64,000 nt of DNA, from NCBI RefSeq assembly GCF_019972295.1, contig NZ_BLJA01000001.1, positions 2,484,158-2,548,157 of the forward strand. The letters run 5' to 3'. A program made the translations under genes and the position numbers. This stretch comes from Geobacter sp. AOG2. Its GTDB lineage: Bacteria > Desulfobacterota > Desulfuromonadia > Geobacterales > Pseudopelobacteraceae. Shown one piece after another: positions 34,029 through 42,845 of this stretch (within the stretch, counting starts at the first letter, position 1; the number at the start of each line of letters is the position of its first letter). The notes beneath the pieces were generated by a model, which searched no databases, was not told the DNA's origin, and saw nothing but the letters and a program-made list of their open reading frames with translations.

Positions 34029-36344
34029 ATGACCGTATCAAAAAAACAAATCCTGGCGCTTCTCAAAGAATACGGCGGCTCGGTCCTTTTCTCGACCCTG
34101 CTGCGCGACTTTGGCGGTCGCCACCTGAAGCGCGAATTGAAGAACCTGTTGGATGACATGGCGGACAACGGCGAGGTGATCCACCAACGGGGCAACAGTT
34201 ATGTCCTGCCGGGCCAGGTCAAGACCGTGCGCGGCCGTATCTCGGTCCATCGGGATGGCTACGGCTTCGTTGCACCCGAAGGGGGCGGCGAGGATATCTT
34301 TATCCCGGCAAAGTTCATGAAAAATGCTCTGCATGGTGATCTGGTGGAGGCAACCGCCGGCCAGAGCCGCATGGGCGGCAGCAAGCTGGATGGACGGATC
34401 GTAACCGTGGTGGAGCGGGTAACCACCCGAATCGTAGGGCGTTATGAGGAGACACGGCGCGGCGCAGTGGTCATTTCCGACGACCAGCGCCTCAACCTAG
34501 CGGTCGTCATCCCCCCCAAGGGTCGTGCCAGGGCCGAGGATGGCCAGCAGGTGGTGGCCGAACTGACCGCCTACCCGGTGGGCGGCCGGCCAGCCGAGGG
34601 ACGCATCGTGGAGATACTGGGGTGGCCCGACGACCCGGAGGTGGAAGTCCAGTCGGTCATCCGCCGCTTCGACCTGCCCCATGTGTTCGGCCCTGACGTG
34701 CTGGCCGAGGCCGACGCCGTGCCGGAAACCGTGAGTAAAGGAGAATTGAAGGGGCGCGTGGATCTAAGGGGCATGACCACTGTCACCATCGACGGCGAGA
34801 CGGCCCGGGACTTCGACGACGCCGTCGCATTGCGCCGGGAGGGGGCCAACTTCCGGCTCTGGGTTTCCATCGCCGATGTATCGGCCTATGTCACGCCGGG
34901 AAGCCCCCTGGACCGTGAAGCCTACCTACGTGGCACCTCGGTCTACTTCCCGGACCGCTGCATACCCATGCTTCCCGAGAGGCTTTCCAACGGCATCTGC
35001 TCCCTCAATCCCCAAGTGGAGCGCCTGACCATGACGGCCGAGATGCTCTTCGACGCTACCGGCCGCATGGTGGAAAGCTCATTCTACCCCAGCGTTATTA
35101 AAAGCACCGCCCGCCTGACCTACACCATCGTCAAACAGATTATCGTGGATGACGACCGGGAAATAACGGACAAGCACCGCCACCTGGCCCCCATGCTGGG
35201 GGAGATGAAGGCGTTGGCCCTGGTCCTGATGGCCATGCGCAAAAAACGCGGCAGCATCGACTTCGACCTGCCTGAACCGGAGATTGTCATCGGCCTCACC
35301 GGCCGTACCGAAGGGATCGTTCGGGCCGAACGCAACCTGGCCCACCAGTTGATCGAAGAGTTCATGTTGGCTGCCAATGAGGCGGTGGCTAGCTTTGTCG
35401 CCGCCCGCGAGATTCCCTTCCTCTACCGCATCCACGAAAACCCCGACCCTGCCAAACTCCACGACTTCCAGGAGTTCATCTACGGTTTCGGCTACGAATT
35501 TGTCCTGGCCGAGGACCGGGTCAACCCTGCAGAATTGCAACGCCTGCTAGCCCAGGCAGAGGGGCGGCCCGAGGAGCGCATGCTTAACTATGCCCTCTTG
35601 CGCTGTATGAAGCAGGCCCGCTACGCCGCCGAGAACCTGGGGCATTTCGGCCTGGCCTCTCCCTGCTACTGCCACTTTACCTCACCCATCCGGCGCTACC
35701 CCGACCTGGTAGTGCACCGTATCCTCAAGGCGATCCTGGCGCTGGACGAGAGCAAGGGGGACAAGCGCCGCGGCAAACAGTTGGCCATTGCCACCGAACA
35801 TCTCGGCGAGGCGGCCGAGCACACCAGCAAGCGGGAACGAGTGGCCATGGAGGCCGAGCGGGACGTGGTGGAGATGAAGAAGGTCCAGTACATGCAACAG
35901 CATCTGGGGGAGGAGTTCGACGGCTATATCACCGGGGTGACCGGCTTCGGCTTTTTCGTGGAGTTGGAGGAGTTGTTCGTGGAAGGACTGGTGCACATCT
36001 CCACCCTGGACGACGATCAGTACACTTTTCAGGAGAAGCAGCACTCCCTGGTGGGCAACCGGCTGCGGCGGATCTTCCGCATCGGCGACAAGGCACGGGT
36101 CACGGTGGCGGCGGTTTCACCGGCCACCCGGCGCATCGAGTTCACCCTGGCGGACCACGCGACGTCCGCACCGCCGACCCGCGGCACGGCACCGGCGCCC
36201 TCCACCGAGGAATATCCCCGCATACCCATACGAGGCAAGAAGGTGCCCGGTTTCGGGCGTCGCACCGGGGACTCGGGGGTAGACGAAAAGGGGAACGCTC
36301 CTCTCAAGGGAAGAGGACGGCCCGGTGGCGCAAAACGGCGCTGA
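34029..36344 (+). CDS. rnr: Ribonuclease R
   Basis: 771-residue 3'-5' exoribonuclease that digests structured RNA. The layout is a winged-helix start (QILALLKEYGGSVLFSTLLR), cold-shock domains (RGRISVHRDGYGFVAPEGGG, EDIFIPAKFM), and the RNB catalytic domain with GETARDFDDAVALRREG and TSVYFPDRCIPMLPERLSNG. The S1 domain follows (FDGYITGVTGFGFFVELEEL), then a short basic Gly/Arg tail (KGRGRPGGAKRR). ATG 34029 is the first plausible start; the open frame upstream is not conserved sequence. GGGA lies about 9 nt upstream. Confidence 0.96.
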   Translation: MTVSKKQILALLKEYGGSVLFSTLLRDFGGRHLKRELKNLLDDMADNGEVIHQRGNSYVLPGQVKTVRGRISVHRDGYGFVAPEGGGEDIFIPAKFMKNALHGDLVEATAGQSRMGGSKLDGRIVTVVERVTTRIVGRYEETRRGAVVISDDQRLNLAVVIPPKGRARAEDGQQVVAELTAYPVGGRPAEGRIVEILGWPDDPEVEVQSVIRRFDLPHVFGPDVLAEADAVPETVSKGELKGRVDLRGMTTVTIDGETARDFDDAVALRREGANFRLWVSIADVSAYVTPGSPLDREAYLRGTSVYFPDRCIPMLPERLSNGICSLNPQVERLTMTAEMLFDATGRMVESSFYPSVIKSTARLTYTIVKQIIVDDDREITDKHRHLAPMLGEMKALALVLMAMRKKRGSIDFDLPEPEIVIGLTGRTEGIVRAERNLAHQLIEEFMLAANEAVASFVAAREIPFLYRIHENPDPAKLHDFQEFIYGFGYEFVLAEDRVNPAELQRLLAQAEGRPEERMLNYALLRCMKQARYAAENLGHFGLASPCYCHFTSPIRRYPDLVVHRILKAILALDESKGDKRRGKQLAIATEHLGEAAEHTSKRERVAMEAERDVVEMKKVQYMQQHLGEEFDGYITGVTGFGFFVELEELFVEGLVHISTLDDDQYTFQEKQHSLVGNRLRRIFRIGDKARVTVAAVSPATRRIEFTLADHATSAPPTRGTAPAPSTEEYPRIPIRGKKVPGFGRRTGDSGVDEKGNAPLKGRGRPGGAKRR

Positions 36345-36448
36345 CACTGCCGCCATGGCGAAACTGGTTGCATGGCACTGGGGCGCTGTGGTAGGAAATG
36401 ATCCAACAAAACAAAAAGATCTCTAGGACAGGAACCGGAACTTATCGT

Positions 36449-37300
36449 ATGAACGAAGAAAAGGTTGCCCCATTCATCGAACACCTTGTTGAGCTGCGCA
36501 AGCGGCTGGTTATCATCGTCGTCGCCGTAGTCATCGGCATGGGCGTTGCCTGGAATTTCTCCGGCCCCGTCCTCAACTTTGTGGAAAAACCCCTCACCGG
36601 CAAGACCTACCTGACCGAGATCAAGAAACAAATCTACGCCCAGGTCAAGGAGCGGGCTCCGGCGCTGTATACCCGCTACAAGCTGGAACAGGAGGTCACC
36701 GCACCGGAAAAGAAACACGTCCTCAACTACAGCGCCCCCTTGGAGCCGTTCTTCATCCAGTGCAAGATCTCCATGCTGCTCGGCTTCGTTCTGGTACTGC
36801 CCGTGGTCTTTTTGCAATTGTGGCAGTTCATAGCGCCCGGACTCACCCGTAAGGAACGGCGCATGGTGGTCCCCTTCATCACCGCCGCCTCGCTCACCTT
36901 CTGTGTCGGGGCCATGTTCTTCCTGATCGTGATCTGGCCGGTCATCATCAATTTTTCCCTTTCCTACGAGGCCGAGGGGCTCCAGAGTTGGTTCAACATT
37001 AGCGCCTACATCAACTTCTGCCTACGGCTGATCCTGATCTTCGGCCTGATCTTCGAGCTTCCCATCCTGTCGCTGATCCTGGCGCGTTTCGGCATCGTCA
37101 GTTACAAGATCCTGGCGCCCAAGCGCAAATACGCCCTCCTGGTCAGCGCCATCGTGGCATCTTTCCACGCCGACCTAATTACCATGTTCGTGATCATGGT
37201 CCCCATGTATATGATGTATGAGATCAGCATCTGGGTGGCATTGATCTTCGGCAAGAAGAAGCTAGCACCGCCGCCCGAACCGGAGGGCGAAGCAGCCTAA
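36449..37300 (+). CDS. tatC: Twin-arginine translocase subunit TatC
   Basis: Inner-membrane receptor for twin-arginine signal peptides. 283 residues with MNEEKVAPFIEHLVELRKRL (cytosolic start), six hydrophobic segments (VIIVVAVVIGMGVAW, MLLGFVLVLPVVFLQLWQFI, MFFLIVIWPVIINFSL, LILIFGLIFELPILSLILAR) and the conserved FELP. The first periplasmic loop is enlarged (about residues 45-110, KTYLTEIKKQIYAQVKERAP), making it longer than the usual 240-260. No tatA or tatB is adjacent. Confidence 0.95.
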   Translation: MNEEKVAPFIEHLVELRKRLVIIVVAVVIGMGVAWNFSGPVLNFVEKPLTGKTYLTEIKKQIYAQVKERAPALYTRYKLEQEVTAPEKKHVLNYSAPLEPFFIQCKISMLLGFVLVLPVVFLQLWQFIAPGLTRKERRMVVPFITAASLTFCVGAMFFLIVIWPVIINFSLSYEAEGLQSWFNISAYINFCLRLILIFGLIFELPILSLILARFGIVSYKILAPKRKYALLVSAIVASFHADLITMFVIMVPMYMMYEISIWVALIFGKKKLAPPPEPEGEAA

Positions 37301-37305
37301 GAGCC

Positions 37306-37515
37306 TGTTGAAAAACCCAGGTTGTTCAAAAATAGTCAGATCGTTGCATCCGCAGAAGGCCCTGCGGAGGCGTAGCAGCGCTTCTCCGCACAAAAGGGGC
37401 TTCGAGGACGGCAGCGTATAATTATGCGTGAGCATAATTATCGGTGACGGAGCGATAGCGTAGTCATCCCGTTTAGCGGGACGCCGACAGGCGCTAAGAT
37501 GGCTGTTTTTCAACA
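37306..37515. repeat. MITE-like 210-bp structured element between tatC and pfkA
   Basis: TGTTGAAAAAC (37306-37316) and GTTTTTCAACA (37505-37515) are exact 11-bp terminal inverted repeats. Inside are further palindromes: ATAATTATGC/GCATAATTAT with a 4-nt loop (37418-37441), TCCGCAG/CTGCGGA, and CCCG/CGGG near 37470. There is no open frame of note. It fits a non-autonomous mobile repeat or a structured intergenic repeat family. No second copy is in this window. Confidence 0.65.
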
Positions 37516-37536
37516 ACCTTCTGGAGGAGGTTTCCC

Positions 37537-38625
37537 ATGGCAAAGACCATCGGCATCCTGACCGGCGGCGGCGACTGTCCGGGGCTGAACGCCGTTATCC
37601 GCGGCGTGGTCAAGAGCGCCATCATCCGGCATGGATGGCGGGTGATCGGCATCGAGGACGGTTTCGACGGTCTTTTGAACCCGGCCGTTTGCAAGCCGCT
37701 TACGCTTGAGAGCGTACGGGGCATCCTTCCACGCGGCGGCACGATCCTGGGCACTACCAACCGCGGCAACCCTTTCTCCTACCCAATGGAGCAGGACGGC
37801 GTCATCATCCACGCCGATCTCTCCGACAAGGTGGTGGCAAATATCAGGGAGTTGGGGATCGACGCCTTGGTGGCTGTCGGAGGCGAGGGTTCGCTCAAGA
37901 TCGCCCTGGAACTCTCCAGAAAAGGCGTGCCGGTTGTGGGGGTGCCCAAGACCATTGACAACGACCTGCGGGAAACCGATTTCACCTTCGGCTACAACAC
38001 TGCACTGGAAACGGCAACCGACGCTCTGGACAAACTGCACACTACCGCCGAAAGCCACCACCGGGTGATGATCCTGGAGGTCATGGGACGCTATGCCGGC
38101 TGGATCGCACTGGAATCGGGTATTGCCGGCGGCGCGGACGTCATCCTCATACCCGAGATACCCTTTTACATTGACCGCATCTGCACCGCCGTCACCAGGC
38201 GTTCGGCCCGTGGCAGCCGTTTCAGTATCATTGTGGCTGCGGAGGGGGCCTACCCGTCCGGCGGCTGCAGGGTCGTGGCTCAGGAGGCGGACGAACGCCA
38301 GACTATCGAACGCCTGGGGGGCATTGGGCAGTTTGTGGCAAAGCATATCGAACAGTGCCTGGATATGGATGTGCGCGTCACCGTGCTGGGGCATCTGCAA
38401 CGGGGAGGTTCGCCCACCACCTTCGACCGGGCTCTGGGGAGCCGCTTCGGCACCAAGGCGGTGGAGATGGTGGCAGACGGGGAATTCGGGTACATGGCCT
38501 GCCTGAAAGGGCGCACCATCATCTCGGTTCCCATTGAAGACGCCACGCGGGATCTGAAACTGGTTGACCCCCAGGGTGAGATCGTCAGGACGGCCGAAGA
38601 CCTGGGCATCATGCTCGGGCGCTGA
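37537..38625 (+). CDS. pfkA: 6-phosphofructokinase
   Basis: Phosphorylates fructose 6-phosphate in glycolysis. 362 residues with GILTGGGDCPGLNAVIRGVV, GTTNRGNPF, LVAVGGEGSLKIA, VPKTIDNDLRETDFTFGYNT, VMGRYAGWIALESG and LGHLQRGGSPTTFDRALGSR. The GGEGS motif has Gly where PPi enzymes have Asp, favouring ATP. PKTIDND has Lys where classic ATP enzymes have Gly. This pattern belongs to the mixed ATP/PPi group III. GGAGGAGG lies upstream of ATG 37537. Confidence 0.94.
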   Translation: MAKTIGILTGGGDCPGLNAVIRGVVKSAIIRHGWRVIGIEDGFDGLLNPAVCKPLTLESVRGILPRGGTILGTTNRGNPFSYPMEQDGVIIHADLSDKVVANIRELGIDALVAVGGEGSLKIALELSRKGVPVVGVPKTIDNDLRETDFTFGYNTALETATDALDKLHTTAESHHRVMILEVMGRYAGWIALESGIAGGADVILIPEIPFYIDRICTAVTRRSARGSRFSIIVAAEGAYPSGGCRVVAQEADERQTIERLGGIGQFVAKHIEQCLDMDVRVTVLGHLQRGGSPTTFDRALGSRFGTKAVEMVADGEFGYMACLKGRTIISVPIEDATRDLKLVDPQGEIVRTAEDLGIMLGR

Positions 38626-38664
38626 CGAAACTGGCTCGTCCTTTTGCGCTTTTTAAAAAACCTG

Positions 38665-38693
38665 TTGACAAATCAGGTAAAAAACCATAAAAA
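38665..38693 (+). promoter_or_regulatory. Promoter and candidate operator of the Rrf2 regulator gene
   Basis: TTGACA (38665-38670), 17 nt, TAAAAA (38688-38693). The -35 lies inside ACCTG-N9-CAGGT. The 11-mer GACAAATCAGG (38667-38677) recurs exactly upstream of cydA at 39176-39186, suggesting one regulator binds both. Confidence 0.55.
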
Positions 38694-38725
38694 GACATAA
38701 AAAGTCCTATTGAGGTTATATATCT

Positions 38726-39130
38726 ATGATGGAACTTACCCGTAAGGGTGAATATGCAATTCGCGGCATCGTTTATCTGGCATCCCGCCCTGCCGACCAA
38801 GTGTGTCTTTTAAGCGACATAGCGGCGGCAGTTGACGTCCCCCCCACCTTCCTGGCAAAAATATTCCAACAATTCAGTAAGATCGGATTGGTCAAGTCGT
38901 ACCGGGGCACCGGCGGCGGCTTCCTCCTCGGCCGTACGGCGGACAAGATCACCCTCCTGGACGTAGTTGAAGCCGTGGAAGGCCCGATCATCCCCAATAG
39001 ATGCGTCGTCAACGGAATCGATTGCGATCGCAGCACCGCTTGTAACGTACATCCCGTATGGATGAACGTACAGGCCCAGGTCCGGGGCATCCTCAACAAG
39101 GTAACCCTGAAGGAGTTGGCCGAGGGATAA
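38726..39130 (+). CDS. Rrf2-family transcriptional regulator
   Basis: 134 residues. The winged helix (MMELTRKGEYAIRGIVYLAS, PPTFLAKIFQQFSKIGLVKS, RGTGGGFLLGRTADKITLLD) is followed by three cysteines in the IscR-type spacing region (RCVVNGIDCDRSTACNVHPV), which could hold an Fe-S cluster. It lies directly upstream of cydAB with a shared 11-bp motif in both promoters. This suggests it senses O2, NO or redox state and controls the bd oxidase and itself. Confidence 0.9.
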   Translation: MMELTRKGEYAIRGIVYLASRPADQVCLLSDIAAAVDVPPTFLAKIFQQFSKIGLVKSYRGTGGGFLLGRTADKITLLDVVEAVEGPIIPNRCVVNGIDCDRSTACNVHPVWMNVQAQVRGILNKVTLKELAEG

Positions 39131-39175
39131 CCTCTTCCTTCCGTACCGCGCACAAAAAAATTTTGCCATAAATAA

Positions 39176-39186
39176 GACAAATCAGG
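39176..39186 (+). promoter_or_regulatory. Candidate Rrf2-type operator upstream of cydA
   Basis: GACAAATCAGG is an exact copy of the motif in the promoter of the adjacent regulator gene. It lies 17 bp upstream of the cydA -35 element. Confidence 0.45.
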
Positions 39187-39202
39187 CCTTTTTGTTCATA
39201 AA

Positions 39203-39232
39203 TTGATTGCATTTCAAAAAAATAGTTATAAT
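39203..39232 (+). promoter_or_regulatory. Promoter of cydAB
   Basis: TTGATT (39203-39208), 18 nt, then a perfect TATAAT (39227-39232) in an AT-rich stretch, about 85 nt before the cydA start. Confidence 0.6.
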
Positions 39233-39317
39233 ATTGCGAACAGTGGTTTGATTACGCCAAATTATATTTGCCTCGGGGACGCACCTCTCAGTAACACTAT
39301 TTTCGCAAGGAGGAAGT

Positions 39318-40664
39318 ATGGACGTCGTAACCCTCAGTCAGCTGCAATTCGCGGCAACCGGCATGTTCCACTGGATCTTTGTCCCTCTGACCCTCGGACT
39401 CTCGATCCTGACAGCCTGGATGGAAACCAAGTATGTGACGACAGGGGATGAGATGTGGCTCCGCATGACTAAGTTCTGGGGCAAACTGTTTCTTATCAAC
39501 TTTGCCCTGGGTGTCGTGACCGGCATCACCATGGAGTTCCAATTTGGTATGAACTGGTCCGAGTACTCCCGCTACGTGGGAGATATCTTCGGAGCGCCGC
39601 TGGCCATTGAGGCGACCCTGGCATTTTTCCTTGAGTCGGTCTTTATCGGCGTCTGGATCTTCGGCTGGAACAAGATTTCCAAAAAGGCTCACATGATAAC
39701 TATCTGGCTGGCCTCGGTCGCCACGAATGTCTCGGCCCTGATCATCCTTTTGGCCAACGCCTGGATGCAAAAGCCGGTCGGTTATGTGCTACGCAACGGC
39801 CGAGCCGAAATGGAAAATTTTCTGACGGTCCTGACCAACCCTTACGGCTGGATCAAGTTCACCCATACCCTGCTCTCCGGTTATGCCCTGGCAGCCTTTC
39901 TCATTATGGGGGTTTCCGCCTGGCACCTGCTGCGCGGCAACGAGATTGACTTTTTCAAACGCTCCTTCAAACTTGCAGCGGTCTGGGCCTTCGTAGCCTC
40001 GATCATCGTCGGCCTGTCCGGCGACTTCCACGCCGTAGAGATCGCCAAAACCCAACCCTCCAAGTTCGCCGCCATGGAATCACAATGGGAAACCAAGCGG
40101 GGCGTCGGCATGAACCTGCTGCTTCTGCCGGACCCGGCACGGGAATGCAACGCCATCGAACAGATCTGTGTTCCCAATGCCCTCAGTATGCTGGCCTTCC
40201 ATGACCCGAACGCCGAAATCAAGGGACTCAAGGAATTCCCCAAGGAACTCCGCCCCATGGTTACCCCGACTTTTCTCAGTTTCCGTCTGATGGTTGGCCT
40301 GGGCACTTTTATGATCCTCGCCAGCCTGGTAGCCATCTTCTTCTCGCGCAAACAGAATCTGGAAAAACGGCGCTGGTTCCTGACGCTCATGGTGTTTGCT
40401 ATCCCGGCCCCCTACCTGGCAGAACAGTTCGGTTGGCTCGTCGCTGAACTGGGACGCCAACCCTGGATCGTCTACGGCGTACTCAAGACCGCGGACGCAG
40501 TCTCCAAATCGATTACGACCACCCAGGTGGCCCTGTCGCTTCTGGGCTTTACCGTCCTGTACGGCCTCCTTGGCGCCATCGACATCTTCCTGCTGGTCAA
40601 ATACGCCAAAAAAGGGCCGGACAAGGATCTTTCCACCATCATCAACGTTCAGGGGAGGGCATAA
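39318..40664 (+). CDS. cydA: Cytochrome bd ubiquinol oxidase subunit I
   Basis: Haem-bearing subunit of the high-affinity, non-proton-pumping quinol oxidase. 448 residues. It has the haem b595 His region (QLQFAATGMFHWIFVPLTLG), the haem b558 ligand region (NPYGWIKFTHTLLSGYALAA), GDFHAVEIAKTQPSKFAAME and the GRQPW motif (ELGRQPWIVYGVLKTADAV). The Q-loop is short, as in non-enteric bd oxidases. In an anaerobe it serves oxygen scavenging or micro-oxic respiration. AAGGAGG precedes the ATG. cydB follows after 3 nt. Confidence 0.97.
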   Translation: MDVVTLSQLQFAATGMFHWIFVPLTLGLSILTAWMETKYVTTGDEMWLRMTKFWGKLFLINFALGVVTGITMEFQFGMNWSEYSRYVGDIFGAPLAIEATLAFFLESVFIGVWIFGWNKISKKAHMITIWLASVATNVSALIILLANAWMQKPVGYVLRNGRAEMENFLTVLTNPYGWIKFTHTLLSGYALAAFLIMGVSAWHLLRGNEIDFFKRSFKLAAVWAFVASIIVGLSGDFHAVEIAKTQPSKFAAMESQWETKRGVGMNLLLLPDPARECNAIEQICVPNALSMLAFHDPNAEIKGLKEFPKELRPMVTPTFLSFRLMVGLGTFMILASLVAIFFSRKQNLEKRRWFLTLMVFAIPAPYLAEQFGWLVAELGRQPWIVYGVLKTADAVSKSITTTQVALSLLGFTVLYGLLGAIDIFLLVKYAKKGPDKDLSTIINVQGRA

Positions 40665-40667
40665 ACA

Positions 40668-41723
40668 ATGGACGTATCCGTATTCCAGATCATCTGGTTC
40701 GTGTTGTGGGGCGTACTCTGGGCGGTCTATTTCATGCTGGACGGCTTTGTGCTCGGTACCGGCTTCCTGGCCGGCGTACTGGCCAAAAACGATACCGAGA
40801 AGAGGGTACTGATCAATGCGGTCGGTCCGGTGTGGGACGGCAACGAGGTCTGGCTGATCACCGCCGGCGGTGCCACGTTTGCGGCCTTCCCCACAACCTA
40901 TGCCCTCATGTTCAGCAATCTGTACTCGGCACTGCTGCTCCTCTTGTTTGCCCTGATCGTACGCGGCGTCTCCTTCGAGTTCCGGGGTAAACTGGAAAGC
41001 ACCTCATGGAAGGGCGCCTGGGACAAGGCCATCATCGTCTCCAGCTTCCTCCCGGCCCTGCTGTTCGGGGTTGCGTTCGGCAATATCTTCAAGGGCATCC
41101 CCATGAGGAACGATTTTGCAGCCTTGAGCTTCGCCTACGACGGTACCCTGATTGGCCTGCTCAATCCCTACGGCCTGGTAACCGGCGTACTATTCGTCCT
41201 GCTCTTTGCCGTGCACGGCTCGCTCTACGCCGCCATTAAGACCACCGGCGACCTAAGCAAGAGGGGCGCTGCCCTGGCCGACAAACTCTGGCTGCCGCTT
41301 CTGGTGGTTGCGGTCGTATTCCTGGGCTACACCTATCCGGCCACCAAGCTGTATGACAACTTCCTCAAGGCACCGGTCCTGCTGATCATACCCGTCATTG
41401 CCGTAGCCTCGCTCCTGCTGGTCAAGCTCTTTACCGCAAAAGGAGAATGCTACAAGGCCTTCACCTTTTCGTGCCTGACCATTGTTTTCGTGGTATTCAC
41501 CGGCGTTACCGGACTCTTCCCTAACCTAATCCCTTCCAGTATCGATCCGGCCTCCAACCTGACCATCTTCAACTCATCGTCCAGTCTGCTGACGCTGCAA
41601 ATCATGACCGTAGTGGCATTGATCTGCGTTCCGATAGTCATCGCCTACAAAATCTGGGTATATCGTCTCTTCCGTGCCCCCGTCAGCAACGAGGATGTGC
41701 TGGGAAGCCACGAAGCCTACTAA
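40668..41723 (+). CDS. cydB: Cytochrome bd ubiquinol oxidase subunit II
   Basis: 351 residues with about eight membrane helices: QIIWFVLWGVLWAVYFMLDG, FVLGTGFLAGVLAKND, INAVGPVWDGNEVWLITAGG, FPTTYALMFSNLYSALLLLL, GVSFEFRGKL. These are standard CydB signatures, including the W-D-G-N-E-V-W quinol-oxidase motif. Translationally close to cydA (3-nt gap). No cydX or cydCD is visible nearby. Confidence 0.97.
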   Translation: MDVSVFQIIWFVLWGVLWAVYFMLDGFVLGTGFLAGVLAKNDTEKRVLINAVGPVWDGNEVWLITAGGATFAAFPTTYALMFSNLYSALLLLLFALIVRGVSFEFRGKLESTSWKGAWDKAIIVSSFLPALLFGVAFGNIFKGIPMRNDFAALSFAYDGTLIGLLNPYGLVTGVLFVLLFAVHGSLYAAIKTTGDLSKRGAALADKLWLPLLVVAVVFLGYTYPATKLYDNFLKAPVLLIIPVIAVASLLLVKLFTAKGECYKAFTFSCLTIVFVVFTGVTGLFPNLIPSSIDPASNLTIFNSSSSLLTLQIMTVVALICVPIVIAYKIWVYRLFRAPVSNEDVLGSHEAY

Positions 41724-41824
41724 TTCAAGGCTTAACATATTGATATTGTGTGCTATTTATTCGTTGGACTTGACAAAAAGATCATCATGAAGTATAAGCT
41801 CTACGTACCTCGCACAGCGTTCAC

Positions 41825-41848
41825 AAAGTCCCGGCCAACCGGGACTTT
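41825..41848 (+). terminator. Hairpin downstream of cydB
   Basis: AAAGTCCCGG/CCGGGACTTT, a perfect 10-bp stem with a CCAA loop, about 100 nt after cydB. The following bases (GGCGTTTC) are not a good T tract. It is probably the cydAB terminator or a stabilising 3' structure. Confidence 0.6.
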
Positions 41849-41961
41849 GGCGTTTCAGGGTAAATCCAGCAAGAAAGGAGCATCCAGCCGGAGCCACCTC
41901 CATCACCTCCTGGCGTGTACGCCATTCCGGCAAAGCCGATACAACCGACCTACTCTTTCTT

Positions 41962-42609
41962 ATGCGAAAAACACTACTCTGTCTAACATGCCTGCTTTTA
42001 TTGGCAGGCTGCGAAAACACCCCGGTCAAAAAAACGGAGCCGCAGGCTGCTGCGACCACTCCCATCGAATCCCCCCTTGACCGGGAGATCAAGAGCCTCC
42101 TGGAGAAAGGTATCTCCATGAGCGAGCGAAAGCGCCAGGTAAGCGCCATCGAGGCCGCCTTTACCCGCCGCACAACCCCCGACCGGGCACGCCAACTTGC
42201 GGCCCTCTGTTTTACCAAGACCCTCGGCACCCCGTTCATGCCCTTTGACCTAGCCGAAATCGCCCTGGCCGAAACCGGCGGTAGCCGCCTCTCCGGCGTG
42301 GCAGTCTCTTCCAAGGGAGCCCTTGGCGTGTGGCAGCTCATGCCCCAGCGGGCCAAAAGCCACGGCTACACCCCCCAGGACATGGAAAATGACGAAATGT
42401 GTGCCGAAGCCGCTGTCCGCGAGCTGTTCACCAAGCTGCAAATCGCCGACGGCAACCTGGATCGTGCCAAAAAGCTTTACTGCGGCCAGGGCCCGCAAGC
42501 CAATGCCTATCTGAGGAAAATTCGGCATGTCCGTCGGGAGATGCTGGCCGAGTTGGATCGCCAGACCGAGCGTATTGCCATGGAAGAGTCCGGCGTAAAG
42601 ACCCCCTGA
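41962..42609 (+). CDS. Lytic-transglycosylase-like lipoprotein
   Basis: 215 residues. MRKTLLCLTCLLLLAGCENT has a lipobox with Cys17. The later part matches a compact SLT domain: the catalytic-type Glu in EIALAETGGSRLSGVAVSSK, then GALGVWQLMPQRAKSHGY, in place of the usual A-x-G-L-M-Q-L-M-P. It would cleave peptidoglycan with anhydro-muropeptide formation at the outer membrane. The domain is shorter than in MltE-like enzymes, so activity is uncertain. It follows cydB but a hairpin separates them. Confidence 0.8.
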   Translation: MRKTLLCLTCLLLLAGCENTPVKKTEPQAAATTPIESPLDREIKSLLEKGISMSERKRQVSAIEAAFTRRTTPDRARQLAALCFTKTLGTPFMPFDLAEIALAETGGSRLSGVAVSSKGALGVWQLMPQRAKSHGYTPQDMENDEMCAEAAVRELFTKLQIADGNLDRAKKLYCGQGPQANAYLRKIRHVRREMLAELDRQTERIAMEESGVKTP

Positions 42610-42654
42610 CGAAATTCGTACAACACACACTTCGCCTTTTCGTCGTCCCTTCCC

Positions 42655-42682
42655 GCCCGCGGCCCGTGCCGCGGGCGTTTTT
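42655..42682 (+). terminator. Terminator downstream of the lytic-transglycosylase gene
   Basis: GCCCGCGGC, CCGT loop, GCCGCGGGC, then GTTTTT. The MCP promoter begins directly after the T tract. Confidence 0.9.
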
Positions 42683-42684
42683 GC

Positions 42685-42714
42685 TTGATATGAAAGCCTC
42701 AGCTCTGCTATAGT
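42685..42714 (+). promoter_or_regulatory. Sigma-70 promoter of the MCP gene
   Basis: TTGATA (42685-42690), 18 nt, TATAGT (42709-42714) preceded by TGC (extended -10). About 130 nt before the MCP start. Confidence 0.6.
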
Positions 42715-42845
42715 TGGACGGATTTTCCCGTATGTACGCCTGTTTTCACACGACCCGTGCGATGCACCGCCGACGGGACAGCAACGGCCGCGACATCCCC
42801 CTGGCGCTTGAAGCATAACTTCGCAGAGCAAGGAGCTTGCACCAA

